A program made the position numbers and the translations under genes. From an uncultured Eubacteriales bacterium (GTDB taxonomy: Bacteria > Bacillota > Clostridia > Oscillospirales > Feifaniaceae), in NCBI GenBank assembly GCA_902474785.1, contig CABRXB010000069.1, positions 1-6,481 on the forward strand: 6,481 nt of DNA, read 5' to 3'. The notes under the pieces were generated by a model that had not been told where the DNA came from, did not search any database, and saw nothing but the letters and a program-made list of their open reading frames with translations. This document shows, piece after piece, positions 1 through 6,003 of this stretch; within the stretch, counting starts at the first letter, position 1, and each line of letters begins with the position of its first letter.

Positions 1-1114
1 TACAGGTTGTGTAGAGCAGTCGGCCGCCCGGTTTGACATAGGCGGCGGCATTGCTCAAAATGGCGTGCTGCAACAGCGGCAGGCGCTGAAAAGCGGCGGG
101 GTCTTTGTAGCGAATTTCGGGTTGCTTATGTATGGTGCCGATGGCGGAACAGGGCACGTCGCACAAGACCAGATCGCCCACGTCGCGCAGCATGGGGTTG
201 TAGTTGGTGGCATCGCTGTTTGCCGCCAATATGCTGGAAAAGCCGAGGCGCTCGGTGCTCTGGCGGATTAGTTCGATTTTAAGATCGGTGACATCAAAGG
301 CCAAAACATGTCCCTGATCGAGCATCAGCGAGGCGCACAGAAAGCTCTTTCCCCCGGGAGCGGCGCACAGATCGAGCACGATCTCGCCGCTTTTGGGCGC
401 AGCCGCCTGCACGGCGAAGGCCGAGCTGCGGCCCACCACAAAAAAGGCGCCCTGTGCAAACCCGTCGAGCTTGGTCACCTCTCCCCCGGGCAGCAGCATC
501 GACCCGGGCGTTTTTGTCTCAATTGCGCCGGTCAGACGCGCCACCTCCTCGGATGAGGAGATGACGTGGTTGACAAACAGCGAAAGAGGCGCTCTGCAAT
601 CGAGCCCCGGGAGGATGTCCCGGTAAAGGGTGGGATACTGCTCCATGAGCAGCTCCACAAGGGGCTTTGCGATGGAAAATCGCAAGGAGAGGTTGTCCGC
701 TCCGCCCCCCGTGGGCAACGTGAGTTCCTCTTTTTGCCTGACCAGGTTTCGCAGCACGCCGTTGACAAAGCCTTTGGCGCGCGGTTTCATGCGCTCGGTC
801 ATACCCACCGCCTCGTTGACGGCGGCGTGGTCGGGGATGCGGTCCAGATAGAGAATCTGGTAGGCGGCCATGCGCAAGATCGCGCGCACCGGCGCGTCGA
901 GCTTTGCCATGGGCTTTGCGGTGAGCGCCTCGAGATGGTAGTCGATGGGCAGCAGTTTTTCCAGCGTCCCATAGGTCAGCTCGGCCGACAGGGCGCGCTC
1001 GCGCCGCTCCATCGCGCTGGCGCGGTAGAGCTCGTCTAACGTGGTGGCGGGGAACGTCCCCTTTTTGTCATAGCGCATCAGCGCCTGGCATGCCGCCTCA
1101 CGAGCACTAGTCAC
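1..1114 (-). CDS. rsmB: 16S rRNA (cytosine-967-C5)-methyltransferase RsmB (partial)
   Basis: RsmB methylates C967 of 16S rRNA using S-adenosylmethionine. The frame is open from GTG at 1114 to the left edge, giving 371 codons without a stop; the remaining C-terminal part (about 60 residues in E. coli) lies outside. Residues 1 to about 140 form the NusB-like RNA-binding domain (SAREAACQALMRYD, then RIPDHAAVNEAV and KGFVNGVLRNL). The methyltransferase domain follows: SAM motif I VLDLCAAPGGK at 246-256, motif IV DVPCSAIGTI with Cys322 (E. coli Cys325), and LLYTTC, in which Cys371 is the last complete codon and corresponds to the catalytic Cys375. The GTG start overlaps the metallopeptidase stop (GTGACTAG), with GGAGGTGGG at 1122-1130 as the ribosome binding site. 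No frameshift was found on reading every codon. Confidence 0.96.
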   Translation of the reverse strand, partial: MTSAREAACQALMRYDKKGTFPATTLDELYRASAMERRERALSAELTYGTLEKLLPIDYHLEALTAKPMAKLDAPVRAILRMAAYQILYLDRIPDHAAVNEAVGMTERMKPRAKGFVNGVLRNLVRQKEELTLPTGGGADNLSLRFSIAKPLVELLMEQYPTLYRDILPGLDCRAPLSLFVNHVISSSEEVARLTGAIETKTPGSMLLPGGEVTKLDGFAQGAFFVVGRSSAFAVQAAAPKSGEIVLDLCAAPGGKSFLCASLMLDQGHVLAFDVTDLKIELIRQSTERLGFSSILAANSDATNYNPMLRDVGDLVLCDVPCSAIGTIHKQPEIRYKDPAAFQRLPLLQHAILSNAAAYVKPGGRLLYTTC

Positions 1115-1796
1115 GGTTACGCCCACCTCCAAAGATCAGCACCAGACGCAAAAGCTGCGCCAGCGATGTGATGAGCGCCGCCACATAGGTCATGGCGGCG
1201 GCAGAGAGCACGGTGCGCGTCCCGGAGAGCTCCTCCCCCGTCAGAAGGCCCGAGGCGTCGATGGCGCGCAGCGCGCGGGCGCTGGCATTGAACTCCACAG
1301 GCAGCGTGACAAGCTGAAAAAGCGCAACAAGGGCAAACAAGATGATGCCATAGTTGATCAGGCTCTGGCTGCTCATAAAGACGCCCAGCAGAATCAGGGG
1401 GGTTGAAAGCTGGCTGCCGATCTGGGTCACAGGGATGATGGCGGCGCGCAGCTTGATGGGCGCATAGCCTGTGGCATATTGCACGGCGTGCCCCGCCTCG
1501 TGCGCCGCAACGCCGATGGCGGCAACCGAAGTCGAGCTGTCCACCGCGTCGGACAGGCGGATGACGTTTTCACGCGGGTCATAGTGATCGGTCAAATTGC
1601 CCTTGATGTGTTCAAAGCGCACGTCGGTGATGCCGTTGTCGAGCAAAATACGCTGCGCCGCTTCCCTGCCGGTCAGCCCGCGCATGCTCTGAATCCGACT
1701 GTACTTTCCAAAGGCGGACTGCACTCTGGCCTGGGCAAAAAGCGCCAGCAAGATGGCGGGCATCACCAAAAGGATATAGTATTTGTCAATAAACAA
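1107..1796 (-). CDS. Zinc metallopeptidase of the YugP family, membrane protein
   Basis: This 229-residue protein matches the YugP-type putative neutral zinc metallopeptidases (Pfam Zn_peptidase_2), whose substrates are unknown. An N-terminal membrane segment spans about 6-22. The soluble part contains LTGREAAQRILLDNGI (41-56) and LTDHYDP (68-74), both typical of the family. The zinc site HEAGH is at 99-103 (His99, Glu100, His103), followed by AVQYATGYAP. A third ligand may be Glu168 in LPVEFNAS, which is inference. Further hydrophobic segments lie at about 118-141, 146-169 and 199-222. The start is TTG with AGGAGG 8 nt upstream; the next residues, FIDKYYILL, fit known starts. The stop overlaps the rsmB start by 8 nt, suggesting translational coupling. 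The protein likely sits in the cytoplasmic membrane. A quality-control role is a guess. Confidence 0.93.
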   Translation of the reverse strand: MFIDKYYILLVMPAILLALFAQARVQSAFGKYSRIQSMRGLTGREAAQRILLDNGITDVRFEHIKGNLTDHYDPRENVIRLSDAVDSSTSVAAIGVAAHEAGHAVQYATGYAPIKLRAAIIPVTQIGSQLSTPLILLGVFMSSQSLINYGIILFALVALFQLVTLPVEFNASARALRAIDASGLLTGEELSGTRTVLSAAAMTYVAALITSLAQLLRLVLIFGGGRNRD

Positions 1797-1804
1797 TCTT
1801 GATT

Positions 1805-1810
1805 CCTCCT
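1805..1810 (-). promoter_or_regulatory. Ribosome binding site of the metallopeptidase gene
   Basis: AGGAGG on the minus strand lies 8 nt before the TTG at 1796, supporting that start. Confidence 0.75.
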
Positions 1811-1830
1811 AAACTGAAAAACGAGTGGCC

Positions 1831-2766
1831 CTACAGGGGGTCGCCCAGTTGCATGATCTCATGGATGGGGTGTCCTGCGAGAAATTGCGCGGCTCCCATG
1901 CGCTTGCCGCCCTCGAGCTGGATCTCGGTGAGCACGAGCGACATGCCGTCGCCGCAGGAGACGCAGATCCCCTGCGGATGCTGCACGGCGCTGCCTGGCG
2001 GCAGGGCGGTCTGTCCGCCCAAAATGGCGGCATAGACCTTGAGCCGCTTGCCCTCAAAGACGGTGTTTGCGACCGGCCACGGGTTGGTGCCGCAGATCAG
2101 CTTGGAGAGCTGCGCCGCAGGACGGGTAAAATCAAGTTTTGAGATGGTCTTGTCGAGCATGGGCGCATAGGTCGCCTGCTCGTTGTTTTGCGGCGTGCGC
2201 GGGGCTTTGCCCTGCTCGATGAGGTGAACAGTCTCCACCAGAAGCGGCGCGCCAAGAGCGGCGAGCCTGTCGTGCAGCTCGCCATAGGTCTCATATTGCC
2301 CGATGGGAGTCGAGGCAAACAAAATCATGTCGCCCGTGTCAACGCCGGAGGCCAGATACATGGTGGTGACGCCGGCTTCCTGCTCCCCGTTGATCACCGA
2401 CCACTGGATGGGCGCCGCACCCCTGTATTTGGGCAGCAGCGACCCGTGCAAATTGATGCAGCCAAAAGGCGGCAATTCCAGCACATGGCGCGGCAAAATC
2501 TTTCCATAGGCCACCACCGCGATCAGGTCGGGGGCAAGAGAGCGCAAAAGGGGTTCACAGGCGCGGTTTTTAAAGGTCTCGGGTTGGTAGATCGGCAGCC
2601 CGAGCCGCTGCGCCTCCACCTTGACGGCGGGCGGCGTGAGCACCTGCTTGCGGCCGACCGGCTTGTCCGGCTGTGTGAAGACGCCGACAATATCATGCCC
2701 CGCTTCAACCAGCGCCGCAAGCGAAGGGACGGCAAAATCCGGTGTTCCCATAAAGACGATTTTCAA
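1831..2766 (-). CDS. fmt: Methionyl-tRNA formyltransferase
   Basis: Fmt transfers a formyl group from 10-formyltetrahydrofolate to methionyl-initiator tRNA so that IF2 and the ribosome accept it for initiation. The 311-residue protein is close to the E. coli length (315). It opens with the canonical MKIVFMGTPDFAVPSL. The Rossmann-type catalytic domain covers about residues 1-190, with AVVAYGKILP at 83-92, the NLHGSLLPKYRGAAP active-site and tRNA-contact segment at 105-119 (Asn105 and His107 catalytic), and GVDTGD at 141-146 (Asp143 catalytic). The C-terminal OB-fold domain that holds the tRNA spans about 204-311. The start is TTG, fixed by the family N-terminus and a strong AAAGGAGG site. A 34-bp gap separates it from the metallopeptidase gene. 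Nothing suggests damage. Confidence 0.97.
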   Translation of the reverse strand: MKIVFMGTPDFAVPSLAALVEAGHDIVGVFTQPDKPVGRKQVLTPPAVKVEAQRLGLPIYQPETFKNRACEPLLRSLAPDLIAVVAYGKILPRHVLELPPFGCINLHGSLLPKYRGAAPIQWSVINGEQEAGVTTMYLASGVDTGDMILFASTPIGQYETYGELHDRLAALGAPLLVETVHLIEQGKAPRTPQNNEQATYAPMLDKTISKLDFTRPAAQLSKLICGTNPWPVANTVFEGKRLKVYAAILGGQTALPPGSAVQHPQGICVSCGDGMSLVLTEIQLEGGKRMGAAQFLAGHPIHEIMQLGDPL

Positions 2767-2774
2767 AAACAGCG

Positions 2775-2782
2775 CCTCCTTT
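2775..2782 (-). promoter_or_regulatory. Ribosome binding site of fmt
   Basis: AAAGGAGG on the minus strand lies 8 nt before the TTG at 2766 and supports that unusual start. An ATG at 2785 is out of frame. Confidence 0.8.
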
Positions 2783-2823
2783 CATGAATCAAAGCCAATT
2801 TGCAGCACAACTTAAACCGCCAG

Positions 2824-2857
2824 AGCCCCGTGCGGGCGGGTTCGCCCGAACAGGGCT
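2824..2857. other. Long stem-loop between def and fmt
   Basis: AGCCCCGTGCGGGCG (2824-2838), a 4-nt loop (GGTT, or AACC on the minus strand) and CGCCCGAACAGGGCT (2843-2857) pair as 15 positions with one mismatch and one G-U pair. This is the strongest fold between genes in the window. On the minus strand it is followed by CTGGCGGTTTAAGTT, with no proper U-tract, so it is not a standard terminator for def. It could lower fmt expression, protect or end a processed transcript, or bind a factor. The fold is seen; the role is unknown. Confidence 0.6.
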
Positions 2858-2914
2858 TGCAGCGCGGTCCTTCTTTTTCATGAGCTTTGAGACTCACAGG
2901 GATGATCTCTCCTG

Positions 2915-3403
2915 TCACTTGATTTTTTTGCCGTTGTCGTCGGGGTGGAAGAGATCTGTCGCGCGGTCGGTGAAGAGCACCCCGTCGAGATGGTCGATCT
3001 CATGGCACATGGCGCGGGCCAAATACCCCTGCGCCTCGTAGGTTTGCTCCTGGCCGTTGCGGTCGAGCGCGCGGACTTTGATGTTCATGGGGCGGCGAAC
3101 CGTGCCGTTCAAATTGGTGACCGAAAGGCAGCCTTCGATGTCGTCTTGCGTGCCGCTCTGCTCGAGAATGACGGGATTGACAAGTTCAAACAGGCCGCTG
3201 CCGTCGCACACGTCGACCACCACCACGCGACGCAGCACGCCGACCTGCGGCGCTGCAAGGCCCACACCGTTTGCCTCATACATGGTCTGCGCCAAATCGT
3301 CGAGCAGCGTGCGGATGCGGTCGTCCACCGTCTCCACCACGCGGCATTTTCGGCGCAGCGTGTCGTTGTCGGTTTTCTCATTTAAGATTCTTCTTGTCGC
3401 CAT
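2915..3403 (-). CDS. def: Peptide deformylase
   Basis: Def removes the N-formyl group from the initiator methionine of new proteins as they leave the ribosome. The 162-residue product has the three family motifs. Motif 1 is GVGLAAPQ at 46-53. Motif 2 is EGCLS at 90-94, with Cys92 as a metal ligand. Motif 3 is HEIDH at 134-138, with His134 and His138 as metal ligands and Glu135 as the catalytic base, followed by the usual LDGVLF. After EGCLS the protein reads VTNLNGTVRRP, whereas most deformylases have a Pro-Gly there; the downstream V-x-RP is kept. The N-terminal DTLRRKC segment replaces the common D-P-V-L-R. The start is ATG with a GGAGG site. The gene lies 34 bp after priA and 148 bp before fmt, its functional partner in the formylation cycle. 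Confidence 0.96.
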   Translation of the reverse strand: MATRRILNEKTDNDTLRRKCRVVETVDDRIRTLLDDLAQTMYEANGVGLAAPQVGVLRRVVVVDVCDGSGLFELVNPVILEQSGTQDDIEGCLSVTNLNGTVRRPMNIKVRALDRNGQEQTYEAQGYLARAMCHEIDHLDGVLFTDRATDLFHPDDNGKKIK

Positions 3404-3410
3404 GTTTCAT

Positions 3411-3416
3411 ACCTCC
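3411..3416 (-). promoter_or_regulatory. Ribosome binding site of def
   Basis: GGAGGT on the minus strand lies 7-8 nt before the ATG at 3403, inside the 34-bp priA-def gap. An ATG at 3410 is out of frame with def. Confidence 0.75.
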
Positions 3417-3437
3417 AAACAGGCTTGTCGCAACCCG

Positions 3438-5102
3438 CTAATTCATGGAATAGGGATTTAGGTCGATGGTACAGGTCACGCTGCGCAGGGCTTTTTGCTT
3501 CATCAGGGCGCGCAGCGCGTCTGCAAGGCAGGCGCGCACGAAGGCGTCGTCTCTGCACTTGAGCACCGCGCGCCAGCGGAATTTTCCGTTGATCTGATAG
3601 ATGGGCGCGCGCATCGCTGGAAATAATATTATACTATGATTTTGCTCTTTTTCAAAGAGTTCACAGAGGTTTTTTAAAAAAAACGCCATGGCTTCCTTTG
3701 CGGCCTCCTCCTCGGGGGAGGCGCAGATGATATGGTAGATGTCGCAAAAGGGCGGATAGGCTGCCGCCCGGCGAAACGCCAACTCCGAGGCGAAAAAAGC
3801 GCCGTAATCCTGATTTTTTGCAAGTTCGATGATGCGGTTGTCGGGCACAAAGCTCTCAACCACGGCGCTGCCCGGCGTTGTCGCCCGTCCCGCGCGCCCG
3901 ACCACCTGTGTGAGCAGAGAGAAGGCGCGCTCCCCCGCGCGGAAATCATCCTGAAAGAGCAGCGAATCTGCAAACAACACGCCCACCAGCGCCACGTTGG
4001 GCAGATCGAGCCCCTTGGTCACCATCTGCGTTCCCAGCAGAATATCATATTCACCCGAGGAAAAGCGTAGAAGCATCTCCTCGTGCGACATTTTTGTGCT
4101 GGTGGTGTCGAGATCCATGCGCAAAATACGCGCGTCAGGAAAGAGCCTGTGCAGCTCCTCCTCCACGCGCTGCGTGCCAAAGCCGTGGTGCGACAGGGCG
4201 GGCGAGCCGCAGGAGGGGCAGACAAGGGGCAGCGGACGCGTTTTGCCGCAATAGTGGCACATGAGCAGGCGGTTGGCGCTGTGATAGGTCATGGAGATGG
4301 AACAACTGTCGCAGTGGATGACTTCGCCACACTGACGGCATCCCAAAAAGGTATGGTAGCCGCGGCGGTTGAGAAACAAAATGGCCTGTTTGCCCTGCGA
4401 CAGCGTGTCGGTCAGCGCGGCGATGAGGGTGGGGCCTGTGACGGAGGACTCCCCGCATGCCAGCTCATCGCGCAGATTGGTCACCGTCACTTTGGGGAGG
4501 CCAAGATCCGTATAGCGGCTGCCCAGCTCAAACAGATGATATCTCCCCTGCTGCGCCGCAGCATAGCTCTCCACCGACGGGGTGGCCGAACACAGCAGCA
4601 GCAGCGCGTTGCACTGTGCGGCGCGGTATTTGGCTATCGTGCGCGCATGGTAACGCGGCGTGCTCTCCGACTTGTAGGCGTATTCCTGCTCCTCGTCGAT
4701 GACGATCAGGCGCAGGTTGGCGACCGGCGCAAAAACGGCCGAGCGCGTGCCCACCACGATGGGGCACTCTCCCCGCCTGATCCTGCGCCACTCGTCCCGG
4801 CGCTCCCCGGCGGAGAGGCCGCTGTGCAGCACGGCGACCTGTTTCCCATAACGGCCGAAGAAGCGGTCGGTGAGCTGCGGCGTGAGCACGATCTCGGGCA
4901 CCAACACAATGACGCCGCCCCCCTCCTGCTTGACCCTGTCGATGAGACGCAAGTAGCAAAGCGTCTTGCCGCTGCCGGTGACGCCGTGAAGCAGCGCAAC
5001 GGCGGGCTCCCTTTTTTGGAGCAGCGCCTCCATCCCGCAAACGGCCTTCTCCTGCTCGGGCGTCAGCAAAATGGGGGCCTGCCCCGAGTTGCTTGTTTTC
5101 AT
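3438..5102 (-). CDS. priA: Primosomal protein N' (PriA), helicase part after a frameshift
   Basis: This frame carries the superfamily 2 helicase core of PriA, which unwinds the lagging strand at forks and binds DnaB-loading partners. Numbering from the ATG at 5102: Walker A GVTGSGKT at 40-47; GTRSAVF at 118-124; Walker B DEEQ at 136-139, where the family usually has DEEH; SATPS at 172-176; FLNRRGY at 243-249; eight zinc-binding cysteines in four CxxC pairs at 255/258, 264/267, 282/285 and 295/298; GTQMVTKG at 357-364; and QVVGRAGR at 399-406. The C-terminal domain runs to the TAG stop. All catalytic and zinc residues are present, so apart from the frame break the gene looks functional. The ATG is only the first start codon of this frame; translation really begins at 5874. 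The gene ends 34 bp before def, and its 3' end holds a promoter-like AT-rich island. Confidence 0.92.
   Translation of the reverse strand: MKTSNSGQAPILLTPEQEKAVCGMEALLQKREPAVALLHGVTGSGKTLCYLRLIDRVKQEGGGVIVLVPEIVLTPQLTDRFFGRYGKQVAVLHSGLSAGERRDEWRRIRRGECPIVVGTRSAVFAPVANLRLIVIDEEQEYAYKSESTPRYHARTIAKYRAAQCNALLLLCSATPSVESYAAAQQGRYHLFELGSRYTDLGLPKVTVTNLRDELACGESSVTGPTLIAALTDTLSQGKQAILFLNRRGYHTFLGCRQCGEVIHCDSCSISMTYHSANRLLMCHYCGKTRPLPLVCPSCGSPALSHHGFGTQRVEEELHRLFPDARILRMDLDTTSTKMSHEEMLLRFSSGEYDILLGTQMVTKGLDLPNVALVGVLFADSLLFQDDFRAGERAFSLLTQVVGRAGRATTPGSAVVESFVPDNRIIELAKNQDYGAFFASELAFRRAAAYPPFCDIYHIICASPEEEAAKEAMAFFLKNLCELFEKEQNHSIILFPAMRAPIYQINGKFRWRAVLKCRDDAFVRACLADALRALMKQKALRSVTCTIDLNPYSMN
3628..3683 (-). 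promoter_or_regulatory. Probable internal promoter in the 3' end of priA
   Basis: On the minus strand, TTGAAA (3650-3655), a 16-nt spacer and TATAAT (3628-3633) match the sigma-A consensus at 11 of 12 positions. A T8A6 tract at 3670-3683 sits about 50-60 nt upstream of the predicted start near 3621, where an UP element would be. The 40 bp at 3621-3660 are about 80% AT inside a GC-rich gene. They encode HSIILFP with ATA, ATA and TTA codons that are rare elsewhere here, which suggests selection on the DNA. The promoter would drive def and the genes after it, with a leader of about 217 nt. A perfect 6-bp inverted repeat, CTCTTT-GAA-AAAGAG (3645-3659), overlaps the -35 box. Confidence 0.6.
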
Positions 5103-5874
5103 AGGGGGTGTGCAGCTTTTCGCACAGCGTCACAGTGAGCAGGCCGCGGCGTTCAAGCGTGGCCACCACCGAGCGGGTGACGCCCGCCAGATAACACAGC
5201 TCCGCCACAGACAGGTCGCCTCCCTGCAAAGTCTCAAGCACGGCGGCATGTTTGTCGCGCAGGGCCCCCTGTGTCTGAAGATAAGCGCTCACCTGCTCGG
5301 GCGAGGCGGACAGGCTGGCGACCTGTCGCAGCGTCTCCTGCGCAAGACCCCGCCGCGCCATAGTGGGTTTGACCGCATCGCGCTCCATCAGGCGAGCGAT
5401 CACGGGGGAGGCGCCTCTGCCCAGCAGCGCGGTCACCTTCTGTACGGTGGGCGCCGCCATGCCCGCAATGGCCTGTATGACTTCGCGCTCCTCGCCCGAC
5501 AGATCCGGCGGCAGATCGTCTGTCACTTGCAGCCGCTCTTCGAGGGAATAGCGAACGCCGGAGGGCAGCATGGCGCGCAGCGCGTCGAAGACGGTGCAAA
5601 AGCAGCGATCCCTGACAAAGAGCAACAGTCCCATCATGGCCTCGTCGAGCAGAGGCGGACTGTCGAGCAGCGCTTCCAGTTCTTTGAGGGCGGTCTGCCC
5701 GCTCTGCTCGCAGACCGACAGCACAAGGCCCTGGGTGAGACGGTTGGCCCGTCCAAAGGGGACGACCACCCGCGCGCCGCGCTGCACATCGCCGTCGAGC
5801 TCTGCGGGGATATGGTAGTCATACTCCCGGTCCAGCGCATAACTTTTTACATCGAGCGCAACCCTGGCAACCAC
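4528..5874 (-). CDS. priA: Primosomal protein N' (PriA), N-terminal part before a frameshift
   Basis: This reading frame starts at GTG with a strong AAAGGAGG site and encodes the N-terminal third of PriA, the helicase that recognises stalled replication forks and reloads the replisome. Residues 1 to about 105 form the 3'-DNA-end-binding domain: EYDYHIP at 18-24 and RGARVVVPFGR at 32-42 match the family's FDY-x-x-P and G-x-R-V-x-V-PFG motifs. Residues about 106-255 fit the winged-helix domain, ending RRGLLTVTLCEKLHTPYENK. PriA similarity stops near residue 264, at about 5083. The frame then stays open for roughly 185 meaningless codons to 4528, while the helicase domain continues in the next frame from about 5102. 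The real coding part is therefore about 5083-5874. Joined to the downstream frame, the protein would be about 810 residues, close to B. subtilis PriA (805). Confidence 0.85.
   Translation of the reverse strand: MVARVALDVKSYALDREYDYHIPAELDGDVQRGARVVVPFGRANRLTQGLVLSVCEQSGQTALKELEALLDSPPLLDEAMMGLLLFVRDRCFCTVFDALRAMLPSGVRYSLEERLQVTDDLPPDLSGEEREVIQAIAGMAAPTVQKVTALLGRGASPVIARLMERDAVKPTMARRGLAQETLRQVASLSASPEQVSAYLQTQGALRDKHAAVLETLQGGDLSVAELCYLAGVTRSVVATLERRGLLTVTLCEKLHTPYENKQLGAGPHFADARAGEGRLRDGGAAPKKGARRCAASRRHRQRQDALLLASHRQGQAGGGRRHCVGARDRAHAAAHRPLLRPLWETGRRAAQRPLRRGAPGRVAQDQAGRVPHRGGHALGRFCAGRQPAPDRHRRGAGIRLQVGEHAALPCAHDSQIPRRTVQRAAAAVFGHPVGGELCCGAAGEISSV
5073..5108 (-). other. priA: Frameshift junction in priA
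   Basis: The N-terminal priA frame must move by +1 (one surplus base, or two missing) to enter the helicase frame. Three short runs lie in the zone where both frames are open and the PriA alignment changes: five C at 5104-5108, four G at 5082-5085 and five C at 5073-5077 (minus-strand bases). Removing one G at 5082-5085 would give a smooth join PYENKQLGQAPILLTPEQEK, in which the conserved PY and the LT-x-EQ element are correctly spaced. The ATG at 5102 has no Shine-Dalgarno sequence, so the second half is not an independent gene. A single-base assembly or sequencing error is the simplest cause. A true mutation or +1 slippage on CCC codons cannot be excluded, but there is no nearby stop codon of the kind known programmed sites use. 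Confidence 0.8.
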
Positions 5875-5882
5875 GTCTGTTT

Positions 5883-5890
5883 CCTCCTTT
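5883..5890 (-). promoter_or_regulatory. Ribosome binding site of priA
   Basis: AAAGGAGG on the minus strand lies 8 nt before the GTG at 5874. It fixes the priA start at this non-ATG codon. Confidence 0.8.
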
Positions 5891-5899
5891 CGACAAAAG

Positions 5900-5919
5900 A
5901 GGCCGACAAATGTCGGCCT
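5900..5919 (-). terminator. Terminator-like stem-loop before priA
   Basis: AGGCCGAC and GTCGGCCT form an 8-bp GC-rich stem. Read on the minus strand, the loop is ATTT and the stem is followed by CTTTTGT, a short U-rich tail. It ends only about 10 nt before the priA Shine-Dalgarno sequence, leaving no room for a new promoter. If it terminates at all it must allow read-through, so an attenuator or processing site after rpoZ is the likelier reading. A weaker stem of about 5 bp (AGGCT/AGCCT, 5921-5938) lies immediately upstream in the transcript. The structure is clear; the function is inferred. Confidence 0.45.
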
Positions 5920-5987
5920 GAGGCTTCTCTAAGAGCCTGAAAATCGTCACATTGACAGATGATCTTTTTCAAACATCCCGACCGGCG

Positions 5988-6003
5988 GGGCAAACGTTTG
6001 CCC
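5988..6003. promoter_or_regulatory. Perfect 16-bp palindrome, possible operator
   Basis: GGGCAAACGTTTGCCC is a perfect palindrome in the rpoZ-priA gap, about 115 bp upstream of the priA start. The core GCAAACGTTTGC has the central CG flanked by A- and T-rich half-sites that LacI-family regulators recognise, and it matches the centre of the E. coli PurR operator. As RNA it would form only a 6-bp stem with an ACGT loop and no U-tract, so a protein-binding site is at least as likely as a terminator. No clear promoter lies next to it, and the regulator, if any, is unknown. Confidence 0.4.

Noticed and set aside
566..1039. A 157-codon open frame on the plus strand, opposite rsmB
   Set aside because: rsmB is continuous on the minus strand with clear methyltransferase motifs; the plus frame has none.
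2188..2787. A 199-codon open frame on the plus strand, opposite fmt
   Set aside because: It is a mirror of fmt, whose catalytic motifs and start are certain; no recognisable product is encoded.
2789..2881. A 30-codon minus-strand frame (MKKKDRAASP...) across the def-fmt gap
   Set aside because: There is no Shine-Dalgarno sequence, and the peptide is largely the translation of the 15-pair hairpin. It is not supportable as a leader peptide.
3438..5102. Treating the PriA helicase half as a separate short gene starting at ATG 5102
   Set aside because: There is no ribosome binding site before the ATG, and the missing N-terminal domains sit directly upstream in another frame; a frameshift explains it better.
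5073..5108. Programmed +1 frameshifting in priA as the main explanation
   Set aside because: There is no stop or obvious stalling signal at the shift site, and the upstream frame stays open for about 185 codons. It is kept only as an alternative.
4083..5138. A 351-codon open frame on the plus strand, antisense to priA
   Set aside because: It is a shadow of a GC-rich gene with G/C-ending codons. It has no recognisable motif, while the opposite strand has full PriA motifs.
5071..5940. A 289-codon open frame on the plus strand, antisense to the start of priA
   Set aside because: The composition and unbroken overlap with priA coding sequence mark it as a mirror frame; no domain is visible.
5952..5957. 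TTGACA on the plus strand between rpoZ and priA
   Set aside because: No -10-like sequence follows at the right distance, and no plus-strand gene lies downstream.
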